From: RGIG5675 sp050943435
GTDB lineage: Bacteria; Bacillota; Clostridia; Oscillospirales; Ruminococcaceae
Reading direction: 5' to 3'
Length of the DNA: 13,900 nt
NCBI GenBank assembly: GCA_050943435.1
Contig: JBMNPE010000039.1
Location: forward strand, 1-13,900
Position 1 is the first letter of the stretch. The number at the start of each line of letters is the position of its first letter. The notes under the pieces were generated by a model. The model saw only the letters and a program-made list of their open reading frames with translations, was not told the DNA's origin and did no database searches. A program made the translations under genes and the position numbers. Of this stretch, positions 7,755-13,900 are shown piece after piece.

Positions 7755-9581
7755 TCATTCCACTGTGACGGATTTTGCAAGGTTCCGCGGTTTGTCCACG
7801 TCGCATCCCTTTCCGACGGCCACAAAATATGCAAGAAGCTGCAGCGGAACTACTGCAAGCGAGCACATGAAAGGATCCAATGAGTCCGGGATGAATATGA
7901 CCCTGTCTGCAACTTTTTTGATTTCCCTGTTGTCTTCCCTTGTCACGGCAAGCACGGATGCTCCCCTTGACTTGACTTCGACTATGTTGGAAATCATCTT
8001 TCCGTAAAGCTCGGGCTGCGTCATGACGGCTATTACAGGAGTCCCCTTCTCGATGAGGGAAATTGTTCCGTGCTTGAGCTCCCCTGCGGCATAGGCTTCT
8101 GAATGGATGTAGGATATCTCCTTGAGCTTGAGCGACCCCTCCAGTGAAATTGCAGAATCGAGCTCCCTGCCTATGAAGAACACATCTGTTGCGTCGAGAT
8201 AATGCCTCGCTATCAGCTCAATGTCGTCCTTCTGCTCGAGGATCTTCTCGACCTGCGCCGGGAGCTTCCTGAGCTCCGAGATTGCCTCTGCATTCTTTTC
8301 TGCGTCCAGCGTCCCCTTAAGCTCACCGAGCTTTACCGCGAGGAGGTACCCGCATATAAGCTGGGCTGTATAGGCCTTTGTAGTAGCCACCGCTATTTCA
8401 GGGCCGGCCTCCGTATACATCACCCTGTCGGCCTCGACCGCTATTGAGCTGTCCTTGACGTTCACTATGGCTACGACCGGAATCCCGGCGGATTTTGCCT
8501 CCCTGAGGGCAGCAAGGGTATCTGCCGTCTCCCCTGACTGGCTTATCACGATATCGAGTTCATTCTTCCCGTAGATGGGCCTGCTGTACCGGAATTCAGA
8601 GGCAAGCTCCACATTTACCGGTATTCTCGCAATGCTCTCTATCACGTGCTTGAGCGACATCCCCACATGGTAAGCCGAGCCGCATCCCATGATCCTTATG
8701 CTTTCCACTTTCTTAAGGAATTCGTCGTCCAGCCCGCACCCCGACAGGTCCACGCTGTCCTCGCCGAGCCTTCCTCGCATAGTATCGGATATGGCCATCG
8801 GCTGCTCGAAGATCTCCTTGAGCATGTAATGGGGAAATCCGTTCTTTTCCGTATCCGAGGCGTTGAACTCGGACCTCACCATTACTACGGAGCGTTCCTT
8901 TCCGAAGAAGTTGAAGAACCTGACGCCGTCTTTTCTCAGTTCAAGGACCTCTTCGTCATTGGCCCTCGCCACCTTGTTGGTGTAGCTGATGATAGCGGAC
9001 ACGTCGGAAGCAAGGTAGCATCCGGTATCGTCCTGCCCTACTATCAGCGGCGCCCCCTTTCTCGCTCCGAATATCCTGTCAGGGAAATCCGAGAAGACTA
9101 TCCCAAGGGAGAACGACCCCGTGAACTGCTTTACGGTCTTGATCACGGCAGAGAGCGGGTCTCCCTTGTAGTTGTAATCGAGGAGCATGGCTACTACTTC
9201 GGTGTCCGTATCGGATATGAACTTGTAGCCTTTCTTCTGCAGATCCTTCTTGAGCTTCAGGTAGTTTTCGATTATCCCGTTGTGAACAACCGCAATAGTC
9301 TTTGCGGTATTGAACTGGGGATGTGCGTTCACTACGTTCGGCTTTCCGTGGGTCGCCCAGCGGGTATGTCCGATCCCGCACCTCCCCTTGACTCCGTTTC
9401 CGTTGTCTGTCATTCCGGCCAGTATATTGAGCCTTCCGGGAGATTTGTAGATCTGAAGCTTCCTGCCGTCGTTCACGGCGATTCCCGCCGAATCATAGCC
9501 CCTGTATTCGAGTTTTCTAAGTCCGGCTATGAGAATCGGCGCGGCCTGTTCGGATCCTACATATCCTGTGATTCCACACAT
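7755..9581 (-). CDS. glmS: Glutamine-fructose-6-phosphate aminotransferase (isomerizing)
   Basis: GlmS makes glucosamine-6-phosphate from fructose-6-phosphate and glutamine, the first step to UDP-GlcNAc and the cell wall. I set the start at 9581 so the protein (608 aa, the normal length) begins MCGITGYVG. Cys2 becomes the N-terminal nucleophile of the glutaminase domain once Met is removed; the open frame further upstream to 9830 would bury it. Other glutaminase motifs are LEYRGYDSAGIAV (24-36) and GHTRWATHG (71-79). Two sugar-isomerase (SIS) domains follow, with GCGSAYHVG (299-307), SQSGETADT (348-356) and SEAYAAGELKHG carrying the catalytic Glu and His. It ends with the usual LAKSVTVE. GGAGG (9594-9598) lies 12 bases upstream. 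A well-formed promoter and an unusual hairpin leader precede it. The type III glutamine synthetase gene follows directly. Confidence 0.96.
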   Translation of the reverse strand: MCGITGYVGSEQAAPILIAGLRKLEYRGYDSAGIAVNDGRKLQIYKSPGRLNILAGMTDNGNGVKGRCGIGHTRWATHGKPNVVNAHPQFNTAKTIAVVHNGIIENYLKLKKDLQKKGYKFISDTDTEVVAMLLDYNYKGDPLSAVIKTVKQFTGSFSLGIVFSDFPDRIFGARKGAPLIVGQDDTGCYLASDVSAIISYTNKVARANDEEVLELRKDGVRFFNFFGKERSVVMVRSEFNASDTEKNGFPHYMLKEIFEQPMAISDTMRGRLGEDSVDLSGCGLDDEFLKKVESIRIMGCGSAYHVGMSLKHVIESIARIPVNVELASEFRYSRPIYGKNELDIVISQSGETADTLAALREAKSAGIPVVAIVNVKDSSIAVEADRVMYTEAGPEIAVATTKAYTAQLICGYLLAVKLGELKGTLDAEKNAEAISELRKLPAQVEKILEQKDDIELIARHYLDATDVFFIGRELDSAISLEGSLKLKEISYIHSEAYAAGELKHGTISLIEKGTPVIAVMTQPELYGKMISNIVEVKSRGASVLAVTREDNREIKKVADRVIFIPDSLDPFMCSLAVVPLQLLAYFVAVGKGCDVDKPRNLAKSVTVE

Positions 9582-9583
9582 AT

Positions 9584-9666
9584 GGCAAAAGTACCTCCAG
9601 GTGCTTCCGTTGGTCAGTATATAAAAAGGGCAAAGATCCCACAGAGACACCTGCGACATCTTTGCC
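9584..9666 (-). promoter_or_regulatory. glmS leader with two mutually exclusive hairpins (candidate switch)
   Basis: Reading the - strand, arm A (9666 to 9647, beginning GGCAAAGATG) can pair in two ways. With arm B (9637 to 9629, ATCTTTGCC) it forms a 9-bp stem whose interior can add CGCAG/CTGTG around a six-base loop; CTTTTT follows, as in an intrinsic terminator (9619-9666 in all). With arm C (9604 to 9584), GGCAAA pairs with TTTGCC next to the start codon and CAGGTGT pairs with GCACCTG. The GGAGG ribosome binding site is caught between these, with several extra G-U and G-C pairs. The two folds exclude each other because both need arm A. No glmS ribozyme core is visible. The pairings are read directly; the switching function is inferred. 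Confidence 0.6.
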
Positions 9667-9681
9667 GTAACCTTAGCAGAA

Positions 9682-9710
9682 AGTATAGAGCCCGAAAAAC
9701 CAAAAGTCAA
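9682..9710 (-). promoter_or_regulatory. Sigma-70-type promoter for glmS
   Basis: On the - strand, TTGACT (9710 to 9705) and TATACT (9687 to 9682) are separated by exactly 17 bases. Each box differs from consensus at one position. Transcription should begin near 9675, giving a leader of about 94 bases before glmS. The terminator-like hairpin would begin about 9 bases after that start. Confidence 0.8.
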
Positions 9711-9736
9711 TAAGCACAAATGCGGCTCAAAACACA

Positions 9737-9757
9737 TTCCTGCATGCTGTTTCCTGC
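9737..9757. repeat. Pair of TTCCTGC direct repeats in the divergent promoter region
   Basis: TTCCTGC occurs at 9737-9743 and again at 9751-9757, a spacing of 14 bases. The palindrome GCATGC sits at 9742-9747 between them. The pair lies between the divergent glmS and synthetase-like promoters, as an operator might, but two 7-base matches could also arise by chance. Confidence 0.35.
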
Positions 9758-9771
9758 CCCTGTATTCTTCG

Positions 9772-9800
9772 AGTATACTATTTTTATATAGCGTCAACAA
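9772..9800 (-). promoter_or_regulatory. Possible second, distal glmS promoter
   Basis: On the - strand, TTGTTG (9800 to 9795) lies 17 bases from TATACT (9777 to 9772). The -35 box matches the consensus only in its TTG, so this is weaker than the proximal promoter. If used, it would give a leader of about 190 bases that includes the 14-base direct repeat at 9736-9758. Confidence 0.3.
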
Positions 9801-9803
9801 TAA

Positions 9804-9809
9804 TATAAT
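9804..9809 (+). promoter_or_regulatory. Probable -10 box for the synthetase-like/ANTAR/guaA operon
   Basis: A perfect TATAAT lies 45 bases before the start codon at 9855, in the most AT-rich stretch of the window. No good -35 box is found 16-18 bases upstream (TTTTTA at 9781-9786), so the promoter may need an activator. The leader would be about 40 bases, too short for a two-hairpin ANTAR target. Confidence 0.45.
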
Positions 9810-9854
9810 TCTTTGTAGCGAAGCACTCACATATGCCCTTAAGGAGGCGATCCG

Positions 9855-11051
9855 ATGTATTCGAGAGAAGACGTGATGACCTACGTAAGAGAAGAGGACG
9901 TCAGGTTCATAAGGCTCTCTTTCTGCGACCCGTCCGGCAAGCAGAAAAACGTTGCAGTCATGGCAGACCAGCTGGAGACAGCTTTCAGCACCGGGATCTC
10001 CCTGGACGGATCCGCCGTGGAAGGCTTCGGAGACGCCGCCAATTCAGAGCTGCTGCTTGTCCCGGATCCGTCTACGCTTGCGGTCGTCCCCTGGAGGTCC
10101 CAGAACGGCAAGGTCATATCGATGTTCTGCGACTTAAAGAAGCCCGACGGCAGTGAATGTGCCGACGATCCGAGGTTCATCCTGAGGACGGCGGCCGAAA
10201 AAGCTGCATCCATGGGGATAAGCTGCAACATCGGCCCGGAATTCGAATTCTATCTCTTTAAGAGGGATGCCGACGGCAGCCCCACAGACATACCGATGGA
10301 TACTGCCGGATACATGGACATGGCCCCGGAAGATGCGGGAGAAGACGTGAGGAGGGAGATCTGCCAGGTCCTCTTCCAGATGGGCATAAAGCCGGAGCGC
10401 ACCCACCATGAGGAAGGCCCCGGGCAGAATGAGATAGATTTCCGCTACGGTGCACCTCTTCAGGCAGCCGACAACGCAACAATCTTCAAATGGGTCGTCA
10501 GAACCGTTTCAAAAACATACGGGCTCTATGCCGACTTTTCCCCGAAGCCCATAAGGGGCAGGCCCGGCAGCGGGTTTCACATAAACATTTCCGCTTCCGA
10601 CAGGGACGGGAACGACGTGATCCTGCCTTTCATGGCCGGAATCATGGACCACATAACTGAAATGACCGCATTTCTCAACCCGAGCGACGAATCATACATG
10701 AGGCTCGGAGAGTACAAGGCTCCGAAGTATGTCTCCTGGTCGCAGGGCAACCGCTCCCAGCTCATAAGGGTTCCCTTCTCAAAATCCCCCATGCAGAGGA
10801 TCGAGCTCAGGTCCCCCGATCCGCTGGCGAATCCGTATATCGCATTTGCCCTGATTATCCACGCGGGACTTGACGGACTTGAGAGAGGTCTGGAACCAGA
10901 CAAGGCCGAGAACACCAACCTCTTCGACCCCAACACCGACATTCCAGAGGGGCTCATCCAGCTGCCCAGGTCATTCGAGGAGGCTAAAAAGCTCGCATTC
11001 CACAGCAGCTTTGTGAGATCAATTCTTCCAGACAGCTATTTCGGAATCTGA
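9855..11051 (+). CDS. Type I glutamine synthetase-like protein, short and with altered active site
   Basis: This 398-aa protein aligns along most of its length with GlnA of the Bacillus GSI-alpha type (about 440 aa). Metal and substrate residues are kept: DGSAVEGF (Asp51), GPEFEFYLF (Glu129, Glu131), HHEEGPGQNEID (Glu186, Glu193), GSGFH (His242), Arg283, NRS (Arg300), IRVP (Arg305) and ELRSPDPLANPY (Glu318, Arg320). Departures from the family are notable. The flap reads RLGEYKAP, one residue shorter than RLVPGYEAP, with Lys288 where the catalytic Glu normally sits. NGSGMH has become PGSGFH. The feedback-inhibition Arg62 position is Asp60. The protein ends about 45-50 residues early. AAGGAGG at 9841-9847 supports the start. 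It heads an operon with an ANTAR regulator and guaA. It could be an enzyme for another amine, a weak synthetase or a sensor; I do not assign glnA activity. Confidence 0.85.
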   Translation: MYSREDVMTYVREEDVRFIRLSFCDPSGKQKNVAVMADQLETAFSTGISLDGSAVEGFGDAANSELLLVPDPSTLAVVPWRSQNGKVISMFCDLKKPDGSECADDPRFILRTAAEKAASMGISCNIGPEFEFYLFKRDADGSPTDIPMDTAGYMDMAPEDAGEDVRREICQVLFQMGIKPERTHHEEGPGQNEIDFRYGAPLQAADNATIFKWVVRTVSKTYGLYADFSPKPIRGRPGSGFHINISASDRDGNDVILPFMAGIMDHITEMTAFLNPSDESYMRLGEYKAPKYVSWSQGNRSQLIRVPFSKSPMQRIELRSPDPLANPYIAFALIIHAGLDGLERGLEPDKAENTNLFDPNTDIPEGLIQLPRSFEEAKKLAFHSSFVRSILPDSYFGI

Positions 11052-11099
11052 CAATCACCAGCAAAAAACGACCCGTGGAAAGGAGGGCTCCCCAGACAG

Positions 11100-11693
11100 A
11101 TGGACACAATATCAATGAGCGTCCTGATAATAAGCGGGTCGCGCGAAACGGAGAATTTCTTTGTAGGGCTTCTGCCGGCACAGAAATACCATCCGATCCT
11201 GACTGCCCCCGACACGGACTCAGCGAGAAGGATGTCATCAGTAAAGCCTGCGGACATAGTGATAATCGACTATCCGGTGCCCGGCGGGGATGCCCCTGGG
11301 CTGGCTCTGGATCTGGCAGAATCAGGCGAATCCGGAGTAATGCTGCTCGTCCCCGGGGATATCTACGATGAAACCGTGTACAGGGTTGAAAGCTCCGGGG
11401 TCATGACGCTCCAGAAGCCTGTGATGCCCGAACTCGCAAGGCAGAGCGTATCTGTTTTGTCGTCCGCAAGGACGCAGATCGCAATGATGAGCGCAAAGAC
11501 AATGACGATGCGCGAGAAAATGGACGAGATTAAGCTCATCAATCGTGCTAAACTTATCCTCATGGAAACAAGGGGAATGAGTGAACCAGAGGCACACAGA
11601 TATATAGAGAAGACGGCCATGGATCTCTGCAGGAAAAAATCAGACGTTGCGAGATCCGTGATCAAAAAATATGAAGACGGGAGCAGATCATGA
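11100..11693 (+). CDS. ANTAR-domain RNA-binding regulator with pseudo-receiver domain (NitR/AmiR-like)
   Basis: This is a 197-aa predicted transcription antiterminator. The C-terminal ANTAR domain (about 140-190) is clear: NRAKLILMETRGMSEPEAHRY, then the conserved AMDL and SDVARSVI stretches. ANTAR domains bind paired RNA hairpins and prevent a terminator from forming. The N-terminal part (7-115) has receiver-like features: beta-3 Asp57 in DIVIIDYP and Lys106-Pro107 in LQKP. The acidic pair that binds magnesium is missing, however (VLIISGSRE in place of VLIVDDE). Phosphorylation is therefore doubtful and a protein or ligand signal is more likely, as for AmiR. A helical linker (about 118-142) joins the domains. 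AGGAGG (11081-11086) is 13 bases from the start, rather far. The stop overlaps the guaA start. In clostridia, ANTAR proteins next to glutamine synthetase genes control nitrogen assimilation, so a similar role is inferred here. Confidence 0.88.
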   Translation: MDTISMSVLIISGSRETENFFVGLLPAQKYHPILTAPDTDSARRMSSVKPADIVIIDYPVPGGDAPGLALDLAESGESGVMLLVPGDIYDETVYRVESSGVMTLQKPVMPELARQSVSVLSSARTQIAMMSAKTMTMREKMDEIKLINRAKLILMETRGMSEPEAHRYIEKTAMDLCRKKSDVARSVIKKYEDGSRS

Positions 11694-13216
11694 ATAACCA
11701 GACCATCCTTATTATCGATTTCGGTGGACAGTACAAGGAGCTCATTGCGCGCAGGGTCCGCGAGATGAATGTTTTCTCTGTCATAAAGCCATGCTCCATT
11801 TCAGAGGAAGAAGTAGAGAAGATGTCACCGATCGGCATAATACTGACCGGCGGCCCGAACAGCGTCTATGCCGATAATGCTCCCCCATGCAGTCTGGATT
11901 TCGAGGCTCTCGGCATCCCCGTGCTGGGCATCTGCTACGGGATGCAGTATCTATGCTACAGGTTTGGAGGAGATGTCAGAAAAGCTGAGCACAGCGAATA
12001 CGGAGTGCACAAGGTAAGGACCCTTCCGGGCTCCGTGCTTCTCCAAGGCGTACCTTCCGAATTCAATGGCCTCATGAGCCATACGGACAGGGTTTTCAGG
12101 CTCCCAGAGAACTTTGAGCCCGCCGCCGAGACGGACCTGTGCAGGTATGCAGCCTTTGAAGACAGAAAGAGAAACATCTACGGGGTCCAGTTCCACCCCG
12201 AAACCGAGCTCACAGAACATGGAATGCAGATTCTGCACAACTTCGTATACGGTGTATGCCACGCTGCCGGCGACTTTGTGATTTCGGACTATATCGAAAC
12301 TGCAATAGATTCTGTCAGGAAGCAGGTAGGCAGCAGCCGCGTCATTCTGGGACTTTCCGGAGGGGTAGACTCTTCCGTGTGCGCCTCCCTCATCTCAAGG
12401 GCCATAGGCAAGAACCTGATCTGCATATTCGTCGACCACGGCCTCCTGAGGAAAGGCGAAAGCGAGCAGGTCTGCAGTGCCTTCAGCGGCAGCGATCTGC
12501 AGTTCATCCATGTGGACGCTTCCGAGAGGTTCCTCTCCAAACTGAAGGGAGTTACCGAGCCTGAGGCAAAACGCAAGATAATAGGTGCCGAATTTGCACA
12601 CGTCTTTGAGGAAGAGGCTTCCAAATTCCCGGACGCAAAGTTCCTGGCACAGGGCACCATATATCCCGACGTGGTGGAATCCGGGGCCAACAAATCCGCA
12701 GTAATAAAGAGCCACCACAACGTCGGGGGCCTGCCGAAGAACCTTTCGTTTACCGGTGTTGTAGAGCCTCTGAGGGGACTCTTCAAGGATGAGGTCAGGA
12801 AAGTGGGAAGAATCCTCGGACTGCCTGAGTCGATAATCAACAGGCAGCCTTTCCCGGGCCCAGGCCTGGCTATAAGGGTTATAGGCGAAGTAACAAAGGA
12901 AAAACTGGACATTCTCAGGGACGCTGATGCAATATTCCGTGAGGAAGTCGACAAGCTGGAGGACCGCCCTGACCAGTATTTCGCTGTTCTGACCAGCATG
13001 AGAAGCGTGGGAGTCATGGGAGATTTCAGGACATATGAATACACTGCAGCACTAAGGGCAGTAAAAACAAATGACTTCATGACTGCAGAGGTCTTCTCCC
13101 TGCCGGTAGAAACCATTCTTACATCGGCCTCCAGAATCACGGACGAGGTCAAGGGCATCAACAGAGTTGTCTTTGATGTGACACCCAAACCTCCTGCGAC
13201 AATAGAGTGGGAATAA
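11690..13216 (+). CDS. guaA: GMP synthase (glutamine-hydrolysing)
   Basis: GuaA converts XMP to GMP using ATP and ammonia released from glutamine. The 508-aa protein has the fused bacterial form. The class I glutamine amidotransferase domain comes first: GICYGMQ with nucleophile Cys82 and GVQFHPE with His169 and Glu171. The ATP pyrophosphatase domain follows: PP-loop SGGVDSS (223-229), FVDHGLLRKGE (247-257) and AQGTIYPDVVES. Last is the dimerization domain with PFPGPGLAIRVIGEV and the usual ending VVFDVTPKPPATIEWE. All catalytic residues are present; MSHTD replaces the more usual MSHGD. Its ATG overlaps the TGA of the ANTAR gene, so it is translationally coupled to that regulator. Tying guanine nucleotide synthesis to the regulator fits a shared response to glutamine supply. 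Confidence 0.96.
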   Translation: MNNQTILIIDFGGQYKELIARRVREMNVFSVIKPCSISEEEVEKMSPIGIILTGGPNSVYADNAPPCSLDFEALGIPVLGICYGMQYLCYRFGGDVRKAEHSEYGVHKVRTLPGSVLLQGVPSEFNGLMSHTDRVFRLPENFEPAAETDLCRYAAFEDRKRNIYGVQFHPETELTEHGMQILHNFVYGVCHAAGDFVISDYIETAIDSVRKQVGSSRVILGLSGGVDSSVCASLISRAIGKNLICIFVDHGLLRKGESEQVCSAFSGSDLQFIHVDASERFLSKLKGVTEPEAKRKIIGAEFAHVFEEEASKFPDAKFLAQGTIYPDVVESGANKSAVIKSHHNVGGLPKNLSFTGVVEPLRGLFKDEVRKVGRILGLPESIINRQPFPGPGLAIRVIGEVTKEKLDILRDADAIFREEVDKLEDRPDQYFAVLTSMRSVGVMGDFRTYEYTAALRAVKTNDFMTAEVFSLPVETILTSASRITDEVKGINRVVFDVTPKPPATIEWE

Positions 13217-13256
13217 AAACACGAATCCCTGCAAGTCTTGAATTATATAAACAATT

Positions 13257-13287
13257 AAAGATCAGAAGAATCAATCTTCTGATCTTT
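13257..13287. terminator. AT-rich hairpin terminator between guaA and the flavoprotein gene
   Basis: A perfect 13-bp stem (AAAGATCAGAAGA with TCTTCTGATCTTT) closes the loop ATCAA. It lies 20 bases past the flavoprotein stop on the - strand, where TTTAATTGTTTAT follows the stem. On the + strand the stem ends in CTTTCAT. It could serve both convergent genes. The rest of the gap 13217-13306 is AT-rich with nothing else recognised. Confidence 0.7.
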
Positions 13288-13306
13288 CATATTGCAAGTA
13301 TGTCAT

Positions 13307-13831
13307 TTACAGTGAAGCTCCAAGTGCTCTTGCTTCCTGAAGTTTTGCTTCTGATTTATTTTCAAATCCGTATGCCGTTACAATTCCTGCATTTTCCAGG
13401 CCGAGGAAATTGACAAAGTCTTCATTAAAGGAATAAACAGCTCCTTCATAAACCTGATCCGCACCTGAACTAAGTAGCATGGCAATTCTGCGTAGCTTCA
13501 GCTGTCCCGGTGCACCGATGGCATATAAACGGTCAATGGCACATTTCAGCTGACCGCTGAAACCGTGGTAGTAGATCGGGGAGGCAAGGACAAGAACTTC
13601 AGCCTGCTGAAGAAGAGGGTAAACCTTCTGCATATCATCCTTCTGTATACAGCTGCCACTACCTCTGGTATGGCAGTATTCACAGCCGAGACAGCCATGA
13701 ATTTGCAATCTGGCAGCATCAATTTCTGCTATTTCATATCCTTTGGAAACGGCACCTTCTTTGAAGGCATCAATCAGTGCCTGGGTGTTTCCATGTGGGT
13801 GCGGACTTCCATTGAGAATCAGTATTTTCAT
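13307..13831 (-). CDS. Flavodoxin-fold NAD(P)H/FMN oxidoreductase, iron-sulfur flavoprotein-like
   Basis: This 174-aa protein has the flavodoxin-like fold of FMN reductases. The FMN phosphate loop is GSPHPHGNT (8-16), the second FMN-binding stretch is ASPIYYHGFSGQLK (83-96), and the SSGAD region follows later. Between them, residues 46-61 contain Cys47, Cys50, Cys53 and Cys61, a C-x2-C-x2-C-x7-C pattern. This matches the compact cysteine motif of archaeal and clostridial iron-sulfur flavoproteins, so a 4Fe-4S cluster next to FMN is plausible but not shown. A role in electron transfer or quinone/nitro reduction is possible. AGGAGG (13837-13842) lies 5 bases before the start and overlaps the stop of the preceding gene. 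Arg codons are mostly AGA with no AGG, and Ile is mostly ATT, unlike the AGG-rich genes to the left; this suggests a different origin. Confidence 0.85.
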   Translation of the reverse strand: MKILILNGSPHPHGNTQALIDAFKEGAVSKGYEIAEIDAARLQIHGCLGCEYCHTRGSGSCIQKDDMQKVYPLLQQAEVLVLASPIYYHGFSGQLKCAIDRLYAIGAPGQLKLRRIAMLLSSGADQVYEGAVYSFNEDFVNFLGLENAGIVTAYGFENKSEAKLQEARALGASL

Positions 13832-13840
13832 CGAAACCTC

Positions 13841-13900
13841 CTATTTTTCCTCCAGCTTGTAGAGAAGATAATCCAGACATTGAAGATGACGGTTTTCCTG
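13841..13900 (-). CDS. C-terminal end of an unidentified gene, cut by the window edge
   Basis: Reading the - strand from the right edge, one frame stays open for 19 codons and ends in TAG at 13843-13841. It encodes QENRHLQCLDYLLYKLEEK, a helical-looking tail such as many transcription regulators have. The stop codon overlaps the AGGAGG of the flavoprotein gene, the spacing expected for a translationally coupled pair. Only 60 bases are visible, so the family cannot be named. A MerR- or MarR-type regulator would fit the context but is a guess. Confidence 0.5.
   Translation of the reverse strand, partial: QENRHLQCLDYLLYKLEEK

Noticed and set aside
9629..9666. ANTAR-binding hairpin in the glmS leader
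   Set aside because: The apical six-base loop does not have A at position 1 and G at position 4, and there is no second tandem hairpin before it, so I do not call it an ANTAR target.
8646..9713. Long open frame (355 codons) on the + strand opposite glmS
   Set aside because: It lies antisense to a full set of GlmS motifs and its product resembles nothing I recognise. Long antisense frames are expected from the codon bias here.
9582..9830. Open frame extending glmS upstream by 83 codons
   Set aside because: It would bury the catalytic Cys2, contains the promoter and leader hairpins, and lacks GlmS-like sequence.
9582..9854. glmS ribozyme
   Set aside because: I looked for the conserved core upstream of glmS and did not see it. 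The leader from the best promoter is also much shorter than the ribozyme.
12289..13188. 299-codon open frame on the - strand opposite guaA
   Set aside because: It is antisense to the conserved PP-loop and dimerization domains of GuaA, with low-complexity Ser/Leu-rich content typical of shadow frames.

Overview
The window reads as chromosome of a moderately GC-rich anaerobic bacterium, most likely a Clostridia-type Firmicute. The evidence is strong AGGAGG ribosome binding sites, intrinsic terminators, a TTGACT-N17-TATACT promoter, a fused bacterial-type GMP synthase, a type III glutamine synthetase, and an ANTAR protein downstream of a glutamine synthetase homologue, as known in clostridia. 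AGG (Arg) and ATA (Ile) codons are unusually common; the family-level identity is not resolved.

Region 1 (1-4560, + strand) is a MacAB-type ABC transporter operon: adaptor protein (5' end cut by the window edge), MacB-like ATPase, a second larger adaptor with an inserted domain, and a MacB-like permease, closed by a strong hairpin. Two adaptors flank one ATPase.

Region 2 (4581-9710, - strand) holds, in transcription order, glmS, a type III glutamine synthetase and a nucleoside hydrolase. A clear sigma-70-type promoter precedes glmS. The short glmS leader contains a terminator-like hairpin and a competing long-range pairing that would bury the Shine-Dalgarno site. A second terminator ends the glutamine synthetase gene directly against the ribosome binding site of the nucleoside hydrolase.

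Region 3 (9855-13216, + strand, divergent from glmS) is a compact operon: a short type I glutamine synthetase-like protein with altered catalytic residues, a pseudo-receiver ANTAR RNA-binding regulator, and guaA, which overlaps the regulator gene by 4 bp. Regions 2 and 3 together form a glutamine hub: one canonical synthetase, two glutamine-consuming amidotransferases (GlmS, GuaA), one probably non-canonical synthetase homologue and one RNA-level regulator.

Region 4 (13257-13900, - strand) has different codon use. It carries a flavodoxin-fold protein with a cysteine motif like that of iron-sulfur flavoproteins, preceded by the last 19 codons of an unidentified gene. It may be a recent acquisition.

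The best candidates for something undescribed are the glmS leader switch, the catalytic-residue-altered synthetase paired with the ANTAR regulator, and the domain inserted in the second adaptor. No RNA genes, CRISPR arrays or insertion sequences were seen.
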